This document shows, piece after piece, positions 50,596-60,886 of a stretch of DNA of 64,000 nucleotides. Under the pieces are notes generated by a model that saw nothing but the letters and a program-made list of their open reading frames with translations, was not told the origin of the DNA and did not search any database. Source of the stretch: Acidobacteriota bacterium. Lineage in GTDB: Bacteria > Acidobacteriota > Terriglobia > Terriglobales > Acidobacteriaceae. The translations under genes and the position numbers were made by a program. The stretch is taken from positions 336,348-400,347 of the forward strand of contig JAFDVW010000019.1 in the NCBI GenBank assembly GCA_018268755.1. Reading direction: 5' to 3'. Within the stretch, counting starts at the first letter, position 1. The number at the start of each line of letters is the position of its first letter.

Positions 50596-52911
50596 ATGCA
50601 GCGGACGAAAATGAACCCGCACCCCGGCAGAGCAGGCGGGTGGTGGGCATGGACTTTTCTGCTGTTCACTTCCTGGCTCTGGGCCGCACCACAAGCGGAA
50701 TTCGCCCACGTCTGGATCCCGCGGTTAGAGCGTGCGCCCAGGATCGAAGACTTCCTCGCCATGAAGCCCGCCCCGGAGTGGGAAGGCAAACTGGCAAAAA
50801 TCGACCGCTTTGTGCAGCGCGAGCCCCGCGATGGCGAGCCCGCATCGCAACGCACCGAAGTCTATCTGGGATACGACGACAAGAACTTCTACGCCATCTA
50901 CGTCTGCTTCGACGATCAGCCCCATAAAATTCGCGCCCGGCTCTCCCGCCGGGAGGACATCTGGGAAGACGACAGCGTGGAATTGATGCTGGACACCTTC
51001 CACGACCGCCGCCGCGCCTATGGATTTTTCTCCAATCCTCTGGGCGTGCAGTCCGACACCATCTGGACCGAAGGCCAGGAGTTTGACGATTCCTTCGACA
51101 CCATCTGGAAATCGGAAGGCAGGCTCACCGCGCAAGGCTACGTGGTGTGGATGTCGATTCCCTTCCGCAGTCTCCGCTTCGCCTCATCCGATCCGAAGAC
51201 CTGGGGCATTCTGCTCAATCGCGATGTTCGCCGGGTGAATGAAGAATCGTTCTGGCCACAATATTCCACCCGGGTAGCGGGACGGTTGAATCAGGCCGGG
51301 ACGGCGGAAGGCCTGGAGAAGATCTCTCCCGGCCGGAATTTGCAGCTGATCCCTTATGGGATTTTTCGCTCTTATAAGGAACCTGATTTACGCGATCCCT
51401 ACCACCCGACCTATTCCCAGCGCGACGCCTTCGGGCAAATCGGTCTGGATGGCAAAATCGTTCTGAAAGACAAGTTTGTTCTGGATGTTACGGCCAATCC
51501 GGATTTCAGTCAGATTGAGTCCGACGAGCCGCAGATTACGGTGAACCAGCGATTTGAGGTGCAGTTTCCGGAAAAGCGCCCCTTCTTTCTGGAGAATGCC
51601 AGCTACTTTCAGACGCCGATCCCCTTGCTGTTCACTCGCCGTATCGGCGACCCGCAATGGGGGGCGCGCCTCACTGGCAAGGACGGTCCCTGGGCCATGG
51701 GGCTGATGGTGGCCGACGACTCCTCTCCAGGCCAGATCGTGCCCAAGGATGATCCCAATAACGGCAAGAAGGCCTATTTTGCCGTGGGGCGGGTCAGTCG
51801 CGATCTGGGGTCCCAGTCTTCCATCGGCGTGATGTTCACCGACCGCGAATTCGTGGGAGGATATAACCGGGTTGGCGGCATTGATGGGCGCTTTCGGCTC
51901 AACCAGAACTGGATTGCGGAAGCGCAAGGCGTGGTAAGTTCCACCCTGTGCAGTGAGAGCTCGCTATGTACGCCGGGAGAGTATCTGGCTGGTCCCGCGG
52001 CGGAAGTTCTGCTGCATCGCCAGGGGCGCAAGCTCAATTACTTCATGGATTACAGCAACCGGAGTGATGGGTTTCGCACCTACTCCGGCTTCGATCCGCA
52101 GCCGGACATTCACAATCTGTCGCAGCGCGTGCAATACAGCTTCCGTCCCGAGGGCCGGCGGCTCATTTCCTGGGGACCCCATGTCGAGCTGTATCACACT
52201 TTCGACCACCAGGGAAATTATCTGAACTCCGGCTACGAGCCAGGATTGAAAGCGGAATTCACCGGGCAAACCTTTGTGCAGGTGTTATACGCGAAGGAAA
52301 TGGAGTTATTGCGCCCGCGCGATTTCTCCGTGCTTCCGGAGAACCGCAAATATGTTCGCCATACCACGGAAGTCACGTTTGAGTCGGGATACTACCGCCC
52401 AGTTACCTTGCATGTGGACTACCGCTTTGGCAGCCGCATCAACTATGACCCGGTGGCCGGCCAGGCGCCTTTTCTGGCAGGACGCACCAGCGCGAACGCT
52501 ACGGTCACGGTGCGGCCTTACAAATCGCTGCGCGTGGACAATACTTATCTTTTGTTCCGGCTGCATAATCGTGAGGCATCCACCGGTAGCATGAACAACC
52601 ACATCGTGCGCTCGAAATGGAATTATCAGTTCACGCGGCGCGCTTCCTTTCGTTTTATCGGGGAGTACGACGCCGTGCTGGCCAATCCGGCATTCACCTG
52701 GCTGACCACCAGCAAGAATTTCAACGCCGACTTCCTGATTACGTACCTGTTGCAGCCCAACACCGCGGTGTATGTCGGCTATAACAGCAACCTGGAAAAT
52801 GTGCTCTCGCCGCTGTTGGCGGATGGGGACGGAAACCTGTTGCGGGGCACGCGTTTTGTGAATGATGGAAAAAATCTCTTCGTGAAGGCTTCTTACCTTT
52901 TCCGCTTCTAG
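50596..52911 (+). CDS. CBM9-like/DUF5916 outer-membrane protein
   Basis: A 771-residue exported protein (hydrophobic WWAWTFLLFTSWLWAAPQAE). The N-terminal CBM9-like beta-sandwich (about 55-210, RLSRREDIWEDDSVELMLDT) is followed by a DUF5916-type beta-barrel (ESDEPQITVNQRFEVQFPEKRPFFLENASYF) ending KASYLFRF with a terminal Phe. Found widely in acidobacteria and Bacteroidota; the function is poorly known, perhaps glycan binding. The start is uncertain between ATG 50596 and 50611; neither has a strong ribosome site. Confidence 0.75.
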   Translation: MQRTKMNPHPGRAGGWWAWTFLLFTSWLWAAPQAEFAHVWIPRLERAPRIEDFLAMKPAPEWEGKLAKIDRFVQREPRDGEPASQRTEVYLGYDDKNFYAIYVCFDDQPHKIRARLSRREDIWEDDSVELMLDTFHDRRRAYGFFSNPLGVQSDTIWTEGQEFDDSFDTIWKSEGRLTAQGYVVWMSIPFRSLRFASSDPKTWGILLNRDVRRVNEESFWPQYSTRVAGRLNQAGTAEGLEKISPGRNLQLIPYGIFRSYKEPDLRDPYHPTYSQRDAFGQIGLDGKIVLKDKFVLDVTANPDFSQIESDEPQITVNQRFEVQFPEKRPFFLENASYFQTPIPLLFTRRIGDPQWGARLTGKDGPWAMGLMVADDSSPGQIVPKDDPNNGKKAYFAVGRVSRDLGSQSSIGVMFTDREFVGGYNRVGGIDGRFRLNQNWIAEAQGVVSSTLCSESSLCTPGEYLAGPAAEVLLHRQGRKLNYFMDYSNRSDGFRTYSGFDPQPDIHNLSQRVQYSFRPEGRRLISWGPHVELYHTFDHQGNYLNSGYEPGLKAEFTGQTFVQVLYAKEMELLRPRDFSVLPENRKYVRHTTEVTFESGYYRPVTLHVDYRFGSRINYDPVAGQAPFLAGRTSANATVTVRPYKSLRVDNTYLLFRLHNREASTGSMNNHIVRSKWNYQFTRRASFRFIGEYDAVLANPAFTWLTTSKNFNADFLITYLLQPNTAVYVGYNSNLENVLSPLLADGDGNLLRGTRFVNDGKNLFVKASYLFRF

Positions 52912-53024
52912 CATCTCTCCTCTGGCAGGCGCACCAAACTAACCAACAACGACACCTAACCCATTGTTTCGCAGCATGTTACTCTCAACCTGCTTGGTCT
53001 TCTTTCGATAAGCTCTGCGTGGCA

Positions 53025-54272
53025 ATGCAGAAGGACAATATTCGGCGGCTGTTGCGGACGGTCGAGGCGCTGTCAGACCTGGGACCGGCGCTCACGGCTG
53101 AGCGCGACTTCCCGCAAACTGCGCGCGCCATGCTCACCGCGCTGATTCAGGCCGGCGGGTCCCGCGAAGGCGTCCTCTTTCTCTTCAGCGACAAACCCTC
53201 CATGCTGAGTTCGCTTGCGGCGGAGGGCTTCGCCCTGATGCCGGATCCGGCGGTGATTCCTCTGCTGCCCAAGCACGTGCACGCGCTGACGGTCACGCGC
53301 GGCCCGGTCATTCTGAATCCCGCTTCTTATGAGGCGCTGCTAAGCTCGAACGGCAACGTTGCCCCTGAGCTATTCAAGTGCCTGGCCCCGTTGAAAGTGG
53401 GGGGCAAGCTGGTGGGAGTAGTCGCGTTGGGACGGCGCGAAGGCGACGCATTATATGATCCCAGCGAGATGGATGCGCTGGAGCTGTTGTGCAACTACGC
53501 CGCCATCGCCGTGCAGAACCACACCCTGACCCAGACGCTGGCGCAGCGCGTGTCGGAAAATTTGCGCCTGCTGGCCTCCTTACATGGGTTCTACGACAAT
53601 GCCTTGCAGGCCTTTGCCAGCGCCATTGATGTGAAGCACGTAAACATTCATGGCCATTCCCTGCGCGTGGCCCGCTATGCGGCCGGGATTGGCGAGGCCA
53701 TGGGCATGGAGGCGACCGATCTGGCCGCGCTTCGCTCCGCCGGATACCTGCACGATATCGGCAAAGTGGCGGTGGACAAACGGCTGTTCGGCAAGCCCAG
53801 CGCGCTGGATCCGGACGAGTTCCGCGAGATGGCCGACCACACCGTAGTGGGACACCAGATTGTGCACGGCATCCAATTTCCCTGGCCGCAGATTCCTGAG
53901 ATTGTGCGTTGGCACCACGAGCGCGGCGACGGCTCAGGATACCCAGACGGATTGATGCTGGACGATGTGTCGTTGCCGGTGCGCATCATCGCCTTGGCGG
54001 ACACCTTCGATGCCATGATCAGCGAGCGCCCCTACCGCGAACCGCTTTCCCTGGGCGCCTGCCTTAGTGAAATTGTGCGCTTAACGCCGCAGAAGTTTGA
54101 TCCCAGCACGGTGCAGGCCCTGCTTCTGCAAGTGCGGCGGGACTCGGTGGGCAGCAATCGCGCTCCCTTCCTGGACAATCCGTTGGCCGGAAATATTGCG
54201 CCGGGGGATATCGACCACATGGCAGCCACGCTCCACCATCGCATGAACCAGGGCCGGTCCTATCTCACCTAA
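53025..54272 (+). CDS. GAF and HD-GYP domain protein (cyclic-di-GMP phosphodiesterase-like)
   Basis: A 415-residue cytosolic protein. GAF domain about 15-170 (with VGGKLVGVVALGRREGD), then HD-GYP: YLHDIGKVAVDK (metal-binding HD) and HHERGDGSGYPDG (the GYP signature), all intact. It would hydrolyse c-di-GMP under GAF control. Start is GTG 53019 or ATG 53025 in the same frame. Two diguanylate cyclases lie about 4 kb away, so both making and breaking enzymes are encoded close together. Confidence 0.88.
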   Translation: MQKDNIRRLLRTVEALSDLGPALTAERDFPQTARAMLTALIQAGGSREGVLFLFSDKPSMLSSLAAEGFALMPDPAVIPLLPKHVHALTVTRGPVILNPASYEALLSSNGNVAPELFKCLAPLKVGGKLVGVVALGRREGDALYDPSEMDALELLCNYAAIAVQNHTLTQTLAQRVSENLRLLASLHGFYDNALQAFASAIDVKHVNIHGHSLRVARYAAGIGEAMGMEATDLAALRSAGYLHDIGKVAVDKRLFGKPSALDPDEFREMADHTVVGHQIVHGIQFPWPQIPEIVRWHHERGDGSGYPDGLMLDDVSLPVRIIALADTFDAMISERPYREPLSLGACLSEIVRLTPQKFDPSTVQALLLQVRRDSVGSNRAPFLDNPLAGNIAPGDIDHMAATLHHRMNQGRSYLT

Positions 54273-54405
54273 GGATTTTGTTTTCTGGGCCTTCCCAGAG
54301 TCCACGAAATCGGACAAGACCTAAGGGAACCTCTCGCGGCAGCAACTTTTCCCCTCCCGCGGGTTGATAATTTCTAAAGCCGTCTTCGTTTACCGTTGAG
54401 GCCCG

Positions 54406-56448
54406 ATGTTCGCTCACCGCCACCAACCCGCCATCGCTATCCTTTTGTCTCTGGTGCTGATCACCGGCACGGTCCCGCCTGTTTTCGGCAAGAAGAAAGA
54501 GCCAAGTCCGCTGGCGGGACGAATGGCCGATTCGCAGCGGGCACTGCATGCGCTGAACCGGCTGACCTTCGGCCCGCGGGTGGGCGATGTACAGCGCGTC
54601 CTCGATATGGGCGTGGAGCGGTGGATCGAAGCACAGTTGCATCCCGAGAAGCTGGACGACAGCGCGTTGGAAGCCCGTCTAGCGCCACTCCGCACCCTGC
54701 GCATGAGTACGCGGGAAATCGTCGAGGATTTTCCTCCGCCGGAACTGATTCGCGCAGTGGCCGACGGCAAACAAGCCATGCCTTCCGACGCGGCGCGGCA
54801 TGCCATTTACATGGCGCAACTCGAGCGTTACGAAAAGCGGCAACAGAAGAAGCAGGAAGCGGCCAATACAACACCTGTGCCGAGTATGGAAACCCAGCCC
54901 GGAAAGATGACGCCGAGCCCGGCCGCCGGCGATGAAGAACTCACCCGCCGTCAGGAACGCCTGGAAGCGGAAGCCCGCGTGAAGCCGCTGCTCGACCTTC
55001 CTCCGGAGCAGCGCATGAAGGGCATTTTGCAGGCCTCCCTGGAAAATCCGCGAACCTTCGCGTTATTGCGGGGAGACACGCGCGAACAATTGCTGCAGGG
55101 GCTGGATGCAAAGCAGCAAGAAACCGTGCTTGCCTTGAATAATCCGCAGCAGGTGGTGGCGGACGAATTGATGGAGGGAAAGATGCTGCGCGCGCTGTAC
55201 AGCGAACGCCAGCTGCTGGAAGTCATGGATGACTTCTGGCTCAACCACTTCAACGTCTTTCTCGGCAAAGGGGCGGACCGATATTTGCTCACCGCCTATG
55301 AGCGAGAGGTGATTCGTCCTCATGCTCTGGGCAAGTTCGAAGACCTGCTGCTGGCCACCGCCAAAAGTCCCGCCATGTTGTTTTATCTGGATAACTGGCT
55401 GAGCGTTGGCCCGAACTCGGATTTTGCCAATGGCATCCCGCGGCGCGGGCCCAGGGTCAAACAACGCCGCACGGTTGCGCGCAAGCGTCCGCAAGCCAAT
55501 GCCAAGGGTAAACGCAGCGGGCTGAATGAAAACTACGGCCGCGAACTGATGGAGCTGCACACCCTGGGAGTCAACGGCGGATACAGCCAAAAAGATGTCA
55601 CCGAGGTAGCGCGCGTCTTTACCGGCTGGACCATGAAGCAACCCCACCTGGGCGGCGAATTCCAGTTCGATGAGCGCATGCACGAGCCCGGCGACAAAAT
55701 CGTGCTGGGCCACCGCATCAAGGGCAAGGGCGAAAAAGAAGGACTGGAAGTGTTGCACATTTTGGCCCGCCACCCTGCCACCGCTCACTTTGTGTGCAGC
55801 AAGCTGGCGCAGCGTTTTGTTTCCGATGATCCACCCCGCGTCCTGGTAGACCGCATGGCGCAAACTTTCCTAAAAAAGAACGGCGATATCCGGGAAGTTC
55901 TGCGCACCATGTTCACCTCACCGGAATTCTGGGCGCCGGAAGCCTATCGCGCCAAAGTCAAAACTCCCCTGGAGTTCGTGGTCTCAGCAGCCCGCGCCAG
56001 CAATGCCGAGGTCAGCGATGCCATGCCGCTGGTCCGCCAGCTGCAAAACCTGGGCATGCCGCTCTATGGCATGCAGCCACCTACCGGATACTCCATGAAG
56101 GCCGACGCCTGGGTCAATTCTTCCGCCCTGCTGGGACGCATGAACTTCGCCATGACGCTGGCTTCGGGGAAGATCAAGGGCGTGAAATTGGATCTCACGC
56201 AAACTTTCGCGCTCAAGGAGCCGTCCCAGGACACCGCACCGCAAGTCAGCAACTCGGAGCAAACCCTGGCCTTGCTGGAAAACATCTTACTGGCAGGAGA
56301 AATATCGCCACAGACGCACCAGACCATTGCCGCACAATTGGAGGACCCCAAAATCACCCAGCGCAAGCTGGATGATCCGGCGCGACCCCCCAATATCGGG
56401 GCCATCGCCGGTTTGCTGTTGGGGTCCCCGGAGTTTCAAAAGAGGTAA
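54406..56448 (+). CDS. DUF1800 family protein
   Basis: A 680-residue exported protein: signal peptide (AIAILLSLVLITGTVPPVFG), then the DUF1800 fold beginning ALHALNRLTFGPRVGDVQRV and including LNENYGRELMELHTLGVNGGYSQKDVTEVARVFTGW. It has a low-complexity insert at about 145-190. ATG 54406 follows GAGG. It always travels with DUF1501, as here; function unknown, perhaps secretion or wall assembly of surface proteins. Confidence 0.88.
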   Translation: MFAHRHQPAIAILLSLVLITGTVPPVFGKKKEPSPLAGRMADSQRALHALNRLTFGPRVGDVQRVLDMGVERWIEAQLHPEKLDDSALEARLAPLRTLRMSTREIVEDFPPPELIRAVADGKQAMPSDAARHAIYMAQLERYEKRQQKKQEAANTTPVPSMETQPGKMTPSPAAGDEELTRRQERLEAEARVKPLLDLPPEQRMKGILQASLENPRTFALLRGDTREQLLQGLDAKQQETVLALNNPQQVVADELMEGKMLRALYSERQLLEVMDDFWLNHFNVFLGKGADRYLLTAYEREVIRPHALGKFEDLLLATAKSPAMLFYLDNWLSVGPNSDFANGIPRRGPRVKQRRTVARKRPQANAKGKRSGLNENYGRELMELHTLGVNGGYSQKDVTEVARVFTGWTMKQPHLGGEFQFDERMHEPGDKIVLGHRIKGKGEKEGLEVLHILARHPATAHFVCSKLAQRFVSDDPPRVLVDRMAQTFLKKNGDIREVLRTMFTSPEFWAPEAYRAKVKTPLEFVVSAARASNAEVSDAMPLVRQLQNLGMPLYGMQPPTGYSMKADAWVNSSALLGRMNFAMTLASGKIKGVKLDLTQTFALKEPSQDTAPQVSNSEQTLALLENILLAGEISPQTHQTIAAQLEDPKITQRKLDDPARPPNIGAIAGLLLGSPEFQKR

Positions 56449-56470
56449 GAAGGTTCAGGCGGAGGTTTTA

Positions 56471-57709
56471 ATGTCCATTACGCGTCGGGTCTTTCTTCGC
56501 AACAGCGCGCTGGCCGTGGTGGGCACGGCCGTGGTCCCGCCCTTTCTGACGCGAGCTGCTTTGGGAGCGGTAGAGCCGGGCACGCGCAACAAGCGGCTGG
56601 TGGTCATCTTCCAACGCGGCGCGGCCGACGGACTGAATATCGTCGTCCCGCATGGAGAGCCGTCGTACTATGCCATGCGTCCCTCCATCAATATTCCACG
56701 CAAGGCAGTACTCGACCTGGACGGCTTCTTTGGTCTGCACCCCGCCATGGCGCCTCTGCAAGCACTCTGGCAACAGCAGCACCTGGCCATCGTTCATGCC
56801 GCGGGGTCTCCGGATACGACGCGCTCCCACTTCGACGCGCAGGATTATATGGAGTCGGGCACGCCGGGAATCAAAGCTACGGAGGATGGCTGGTTGAATC
56901 GTGCGCTGAAAGATATGCCTGCGCCTGCCGATTCGGCGGCCTTTCGCGCCATTGCCCTGGGTCCCTCCCTGCCCCGCATTCTTGCCGGACATGAAGCGGC
57001 CCTGGCCATGAACAACATCAACGACTTTACGGTAGGCGGGCGCGGCGCGAAACCCACGCCAATCGCGAACACCTTCGAGGCGATGTATGCCCAATCCGTC
57101 GATACCATGCTGCACGGGACGGGGCAAGAGACCTTCGATGCGGTCAAAATGCTGAAAGCCGCCGATCCAGCGAAGTATAGGCCGGCCGCCAACGCGGACT
57201 ATCCTAAGGGCCGCTTCGGCGACAGTCTGAAGCAACTCGCCCAGCTCATCAAGGCCCAGCTGGGCGTGCAAGTCGCCTTTGCCGACATCGGCGGCTGGGA
57301 CCACCACGTCAATGAGGGTAATACGCAGGGACAGTTGGCCAACGTACTGCGCGAGTTTTCCCAGTCGCTGGCCGCATTCTGGAACGATCTCGGCGATCTG
57401 GCCGAGGACACCGTCGTGGTCACCATGTCCGAGTTCGGCCGCACGGCGCGAGAAAACGGCAACCGCGGCACCGACCATGGCCACGCCAATGTCATGTTGG
57501 TCATGGGCGGGCCGGTCCAGGGAGGAAAAGTCTATGGCCGCTGGCCGGGAATGGAGGCCGGGCAACTCTACGAAGGACGCGATCTGGCCGTGACCACCGA
57601 CTTCCGCGAAGTTCTGGGAGAAGCCGTGGTTCGACATTTGGGAAATGCAAATTTGCAGAATGTGTTTCCCGGCTACGGGGCGCCACACTTTCTCGGCTAT
57701 CTGGGATGA
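56471..57709 (+). CDS. DUF1501 family protein
   Basis: A 412-residue exported protein with a Tat-like signal (TRRVFLRNSALAVVG) and sulphatase/alkaline-phosphatase-like motifs (FGRTARENGNRGTDHGHA). ATG 56471 follows GGAGG; an upstream frame overlapping the DUF1800 gene is rejected. 22 bases after the DUF1800 stop, so one transcript. Convergent with the diguanylate cyclase gene. Confidence 0.88.
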   Translation: MSITRRVFLRNSALAVVGTAVVPPFLTRAALGAVEPGTRNKRLVVIFQRGAADGLNIVVPHGEPSYYAMRPSINIPRKAVLDLDGFFGLHPAMAPLQALWQQQHLAIVHAAGSPDTTRSHFDAQDYMESGTPGIKATEDGWLNRALKDMPAPADSAAFRAIALGPSLPRILAGHEAALAMNNINDFTVGGRGAKPTPIANTFEAMYAQSVDTMLHGTGQETFDAVKMLKAADPAKYRPAANADYPKGRFGDSLKQLAQLIKAQLGVQVAFADIGGWDHHVNEGNTQGQLANVLREFSQSLAAFWNDLGDLAEDTVVVTMSEFGRTARENGNRGTDHGHANVMLVMGGPVQGGKVYGRWPGMEAGQLYEGRDLAVTTDFREVLGEAVVRHLGNANLQNVFPGYGAPHFLGYLG

Positions 57710-57719
57710 GCCGTTCCGC

Positions 57720-58946
57720 TCATCCCGCTGAGACTGCCACCGCGATGTTATCTTTGCCGGCGTTCTTGATGGAGTACATGATTTCGTCGGCGCGATGGAC
57801 CATCCCATCTACGTCGGCCGGCGGGTCCTTGTAGTAGACGGCCCCAATGCTGAAAGTGACCGGCCATTCCTTCTCCTGCATGGCCGTGAGCAGGGCTTGG
57901 CGTAATTTCCGCAAGACGATGTCAGAGGCGGCCAGGTCGGTTTCGGGCAGGAGGATGGCAAACTCATCTCCGCCAACCCGGGCCACGATGTCGGAAGTAC
58001 GGATCTTTGCCTTGATCACCTGGGCCACGATGACCAGCAAGGCGTCTCCCACGCTGTGTCCGCAAAAATCGTTCACCCACTTGAAGTTGTCGATGTCCAG
58101 ATAGGCCACGGTCAGGGGCCGCCGATAGCGGCGAGCGCGGGCCGCTTCCGTGGCAGCCACTTCATAGAAGGCCCTCCGGTTCATGGCCTGGGTAAGCGGG
58201 TCCATGCGGGCCTGTTCCCGCTCCAGGCTTAGGGCCATCTGCAACTGGGCCTGCGCATCGCGCAATTCTCGCTCAATCCTGAGCTTTTCGCGGATATCGC
58301 GCATGGTGGCCCGCATTTGTATGAGCATCACAATCAGGAACCCCAGCATCAAGGCGGCGACCGCCACCAAAGCGTGGCTAGCCCGGCTGTGGGCATCGGA
58401 GATCCGGTTGCGCAGAATGGAGCCTTGCCGGATCTCCAACTCCGTAATCAGGCGCTCGAGTTGATCAATCGATTCATCTGCGGAGCTAATCAGTTGCCGG
58501 GCGGCATCTTCGCCTCGACTCTTGCGCACCGCCACCACATACGCGATCTCTTCGCGTTGCCGGTCCAGCGCGCGTCCTATCAAGGCCAGGCGGACCCTTT
58601 GCTCCAGATTGTCCTCCGCCAGCGTGCCCAGCCGATCCAGGTGTTTCTGCACGGCGCGCCGGTCTTCACTCGACTGCTCCAGAAAGCTTTCCTGTCCGGT
58701 GAGCAGGAAACCATGCTCCGCCTGTTCGGCATTGGCGGCGGCGCTGCGAATGCCTTCCAGGTGAGTGTAGAACTCAGTGCTCTCGGTGACGTAGCTGTCG
58801 GCGGCGATCAGGCGGCGAGTATTGTAATAAGAGGCGGCCCACATGCAGGAAAAGATAAAAATAATCGCGACCGCATGAACGATGACCTTATGGGTGGGTT
58901 CTTTCCACCACTGCATCAGCATCCTGAATGGCTTCGTCCAAAGCAT
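57720..58946 (-). CDS. CHASE3-GGDEF diguanylate cyclase 1
   Basis: A 408-residue membrane protein: N-terminal TM (VIVHAVAIIFIFSCMWAAS), a CHASE3-like periplasmic helical domain (about 45-190), a second TM (LVAVAALMLGFLIVMLI), then GGDEF (VGGDEF) with the inhibitory RxxD site (RTSD) five residues earlier. It should make c-di-GMP and be product-inhibited. Paralogous neighbour upstream at 59016-60593, co-directional. Confidence 0.9.
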   Translation of the reverse strand: MLWTKPFRMLMQWWKEPTHKVIVHAVAIIFIFSCMWAASYYNTRRLIAADSYVTESTEFYTHLEGIRSAAANAEQAEHGFLLTGQESFLEQSSEDRRAVQKHLDRLGTLAEDNLEQRVRLALIGRALDRQREEIAYVVAVRKSRGEDAARQLISSADESIDQLERLITELEIRQGSILRNRISDAHSRASHALVAVAALMLGFLIVMLIQMRATMRDIREKLRIERELRDAQAQLQMALSLEREQARMDPLTQAMNRRAFYEVAATEAARARRYRRPLTVAYLDIDNFKWVNDFCGHSVGDALLVIVAQVIKAKIRTSDIVARVGGDEFAILLPETDLAASDIVLRKLRQALLTAMQEKEWPVTFSIGAVYYKDPPADVDGMVHRADEIMYSIKNAGKDNIAVAVSAG

Positions 58947-59015
58947 CCCACCAGATCATCGGCAGACTGGGATTTCTCTTCACTACCCCGGCCGCGTCCG
59001 GAAGGGGAAAACAGC

Positions 59016-60593
59016 CTAGCCCAGGATGGACACCTTTACGTCGTTTTTGCCTTTCTTCTTAACGGAATACATGGTGTTGTCCGCAATGGTCAGCATCATT
59101 TCCACGGAGTCCTGAGGATTGAGGAAGGTGGCGGCGCCGATGCTTACGGTCACTGCCCGCCTCTCCAGGGCGGCATGCAGCGCGGCCTGCAGCTTGCGCA
59201 GGACGGCCTGAGCGGCGAAGGCATCGCTCTCCGGCAAAATCACGGCAAATTCGTCTCCTCCCAGCCGGGCCAGGAAGTCGGTCGAGCGGAGGGTATTCCG
59301 GATGGTCGAGGCCACCGTAACCAGCAGTTCGTCGCCGGCGGCGTGCCCCCAGGCATCGTTGACTTGCTTGAAGTTGTCCAGGTCCAGATAGGCGAGGGTC
59401 AAAGGGCGGCCATATCGCCGCGATCTCAACCTCTCTACGTCGAGCGCCTCATAAAACGCCCGGCGGTTCGGCAGGACGGTCAGGGAGTCCATGCGGGACA
59501 ATTCCTTCTCCTTGGCCAGCGACTGCTGCAGGAACTCCTGCATGGCTTGCAGCTCGATTTCGGTCCGTTTGCGTTCCGTAATATCGCGATAGATGAAGCC
59601 GGCGCTCACGGGCTCTCCCTCGGCATAGTTACAGTTGCCGCTGCCCTCCACATAGATGGTAAGGCCTTCACTGGTGCGTAGACGGAGCTGGATCGCCTCA
59701 ATCGTTTCGCCGGCCACGAGGCGCATCCAAAGGTCTTCTGCGTAGGGCAGGTCCTCCGCGTGCACCACATTCTTGAGATAGAGCTGGCTGGTCTCGTCGG
59801 CCTCGTACTTCAGCGCATTGCGCCACGCGCGATTGGTATAAATCAGCCGGCCCTCCAGGGAAACCACCTGAATCAGATCGCTGGTGTTGTCAAAGAGATC
59901 TTTATAGAGGGCCTGGCTTGCGGCCAGAGCTTGTTGCATGCTGGCGCGCTCCCGGAGATTTCGCAACAGCAACCAGTAGAGGACCGCAAAGACCAGCAAG
60001 GCGGTGGCCGCCAGCAGCGCGATCATGCGCTGCGTCTTGGTGGCGACCATATCTTGCTGGCTGGTGTGGTCGCGCAGGAGATGGACCTCCTCCGTTTTCA
60101 TGCTGTCAATAATATCGATGACTCTCTGGGTATGGGCCATCTCCCGTTCCCATGCGGAATGATGTCCGTGGAGCCCGGCCCAGACTTTCCGGTGATCATC
60201 GCGGCCCTCCGGCGAAGTGTGCTCCACCAGATCGTCCAGCCGGACGGCTCGCGACAACTGCTTGGGATCGGCGGCGACCAGTTCGCGCAGGTTGTGAATG
60301 TGGGGATGCAATCGCATATCCAGGCCCCCCTCGGGGTACAGCTCCCGCGCCACCAGCCCCATCGCATAGTCTCTTTGGGAGCGGCGGATTTCCGTCACTT
60401 CGCGGCGCATGGTCTCCAATTCTTCCAGCACCTGGTTGGAATGGGCGATCCACGCGGTCGAGGACATCAAGGTTTGGGCATTTTGATAGGACAGGACCGA
60501 CACCACGGCCAAGGTAAGAAACATCCCGGCAAACAGCTTGGAGAGGGACGACTTGAGGTCCCACTTCATCCGGCTTTCGAGGTCTCTGAACAC
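59016..60593 (-). CDS. CHASE3-PAS-GGDEF diguanylate cyclase 2
   Basis: A 525-residue membrane protein with two TMs (about 18-36 and 190-210) around a CHASE3-like domain, a PAS domain (about 225-340, DLFDNTSDLIQVVSLEG), then GGDEF (LGGDEF) preceded by RSTD at the I site. Paralogue of the next gene but with an added PAS sensor. Makes c-di-GMP. The 69-base gap suggests the pair may be co-transcribed. Confidence 0.9.
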   Translation of the reverse strand: MFRDLESRMKWDLKSSLSKLFAGMFLTLAVVSVLSYQNAQTLMSSTAWIAHSNQVLEELETMRREVTEIRRSQRDYAMGLVARELYPEGGLDMRLHPHIHNLRELVAADPKQLSRAVRLDDLVEHTSPEGRDDHRKVWAGLHGHHSAWEREMAHTQRVIDIIDSMKTEEVHLLRDHTSQQDMVATKTQRMIALLAATALLVFAVLYWLLLRNLRERASMQQALAASQALYKDLFDNTSDLIQVVSLEGRLIYTNRAWRNALKYEADETSQLYLKNVVHAEDLPYAEDLWMRLVAGETIEAIQLRLRTSEGLTIYVEGSGNCNYAEGEPVSAGFIYRDITERKRTEIELQAMQEFLQQSLAKEKELSRMDSLTVLPNRRAFYEALDVERLRSRRYGRPLTLAYLDLDNFKQVNDAWGHAAGDELLVTVASTIRNTLRSTDFLARLGGDEFAVILPESDAFAAQAVLRKLQAALHAALERRAVTVSIGAATFLNPQDSVEMMLTIADNTMYSVKKKGKNDVKVSILG

Positions 60594-60696
60594 AGTCTTC
60601 GCGAACTCCTAAGACTGCAAGCATGCCAATTGCCACGCCGCCCGGCCCGCTTCCAAAGTAAGCATTGCCGCGAGAAACAAGAGAGAGTGCCCGAAT

Positions 60697-60855
60697 ATGA
60701 GACGCGAAGGACAAACCGGGAAAGGCTTTGCTCCCGGCGACATCCAGTTTATGGACGGGAAGTTCAAGATCTGGATTCGGGAGACGAGGGGGCTTACCGG
60801 CTTGGTCTTGGACAGGCAGTTCGATGCAAGCACGGCGACGCTCGCAGGGACATAG
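60697..60855 (+). CDS. Possible small protein (52 residues)
   Basis: A short plus-strand frame beginning MRREGQTGKGFAPGDIQF with mostly G/C third positions, located in an otherwise empty 293-base gap. No strong ribosome site (only GAGAG about 12 bases upstream). May be real but unassigned. Confidence 0.3.
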   Translation: MRREGQTGKGFAPGDIQFMDGKFKIWIRETRGLTGLVLDRQFDASTATLAGT

Positions 60856-60886
60856 CGATGCCCCCGGGGCGCGGTGCCCGGCCGGA

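Noticed and set aside
54396..54935. A 179-codon frame overlapping the start of DUF1800
   Set aside because: Arg/Ala-rich shadow frame; DUF1800 has the ribosome site and signal peptide.
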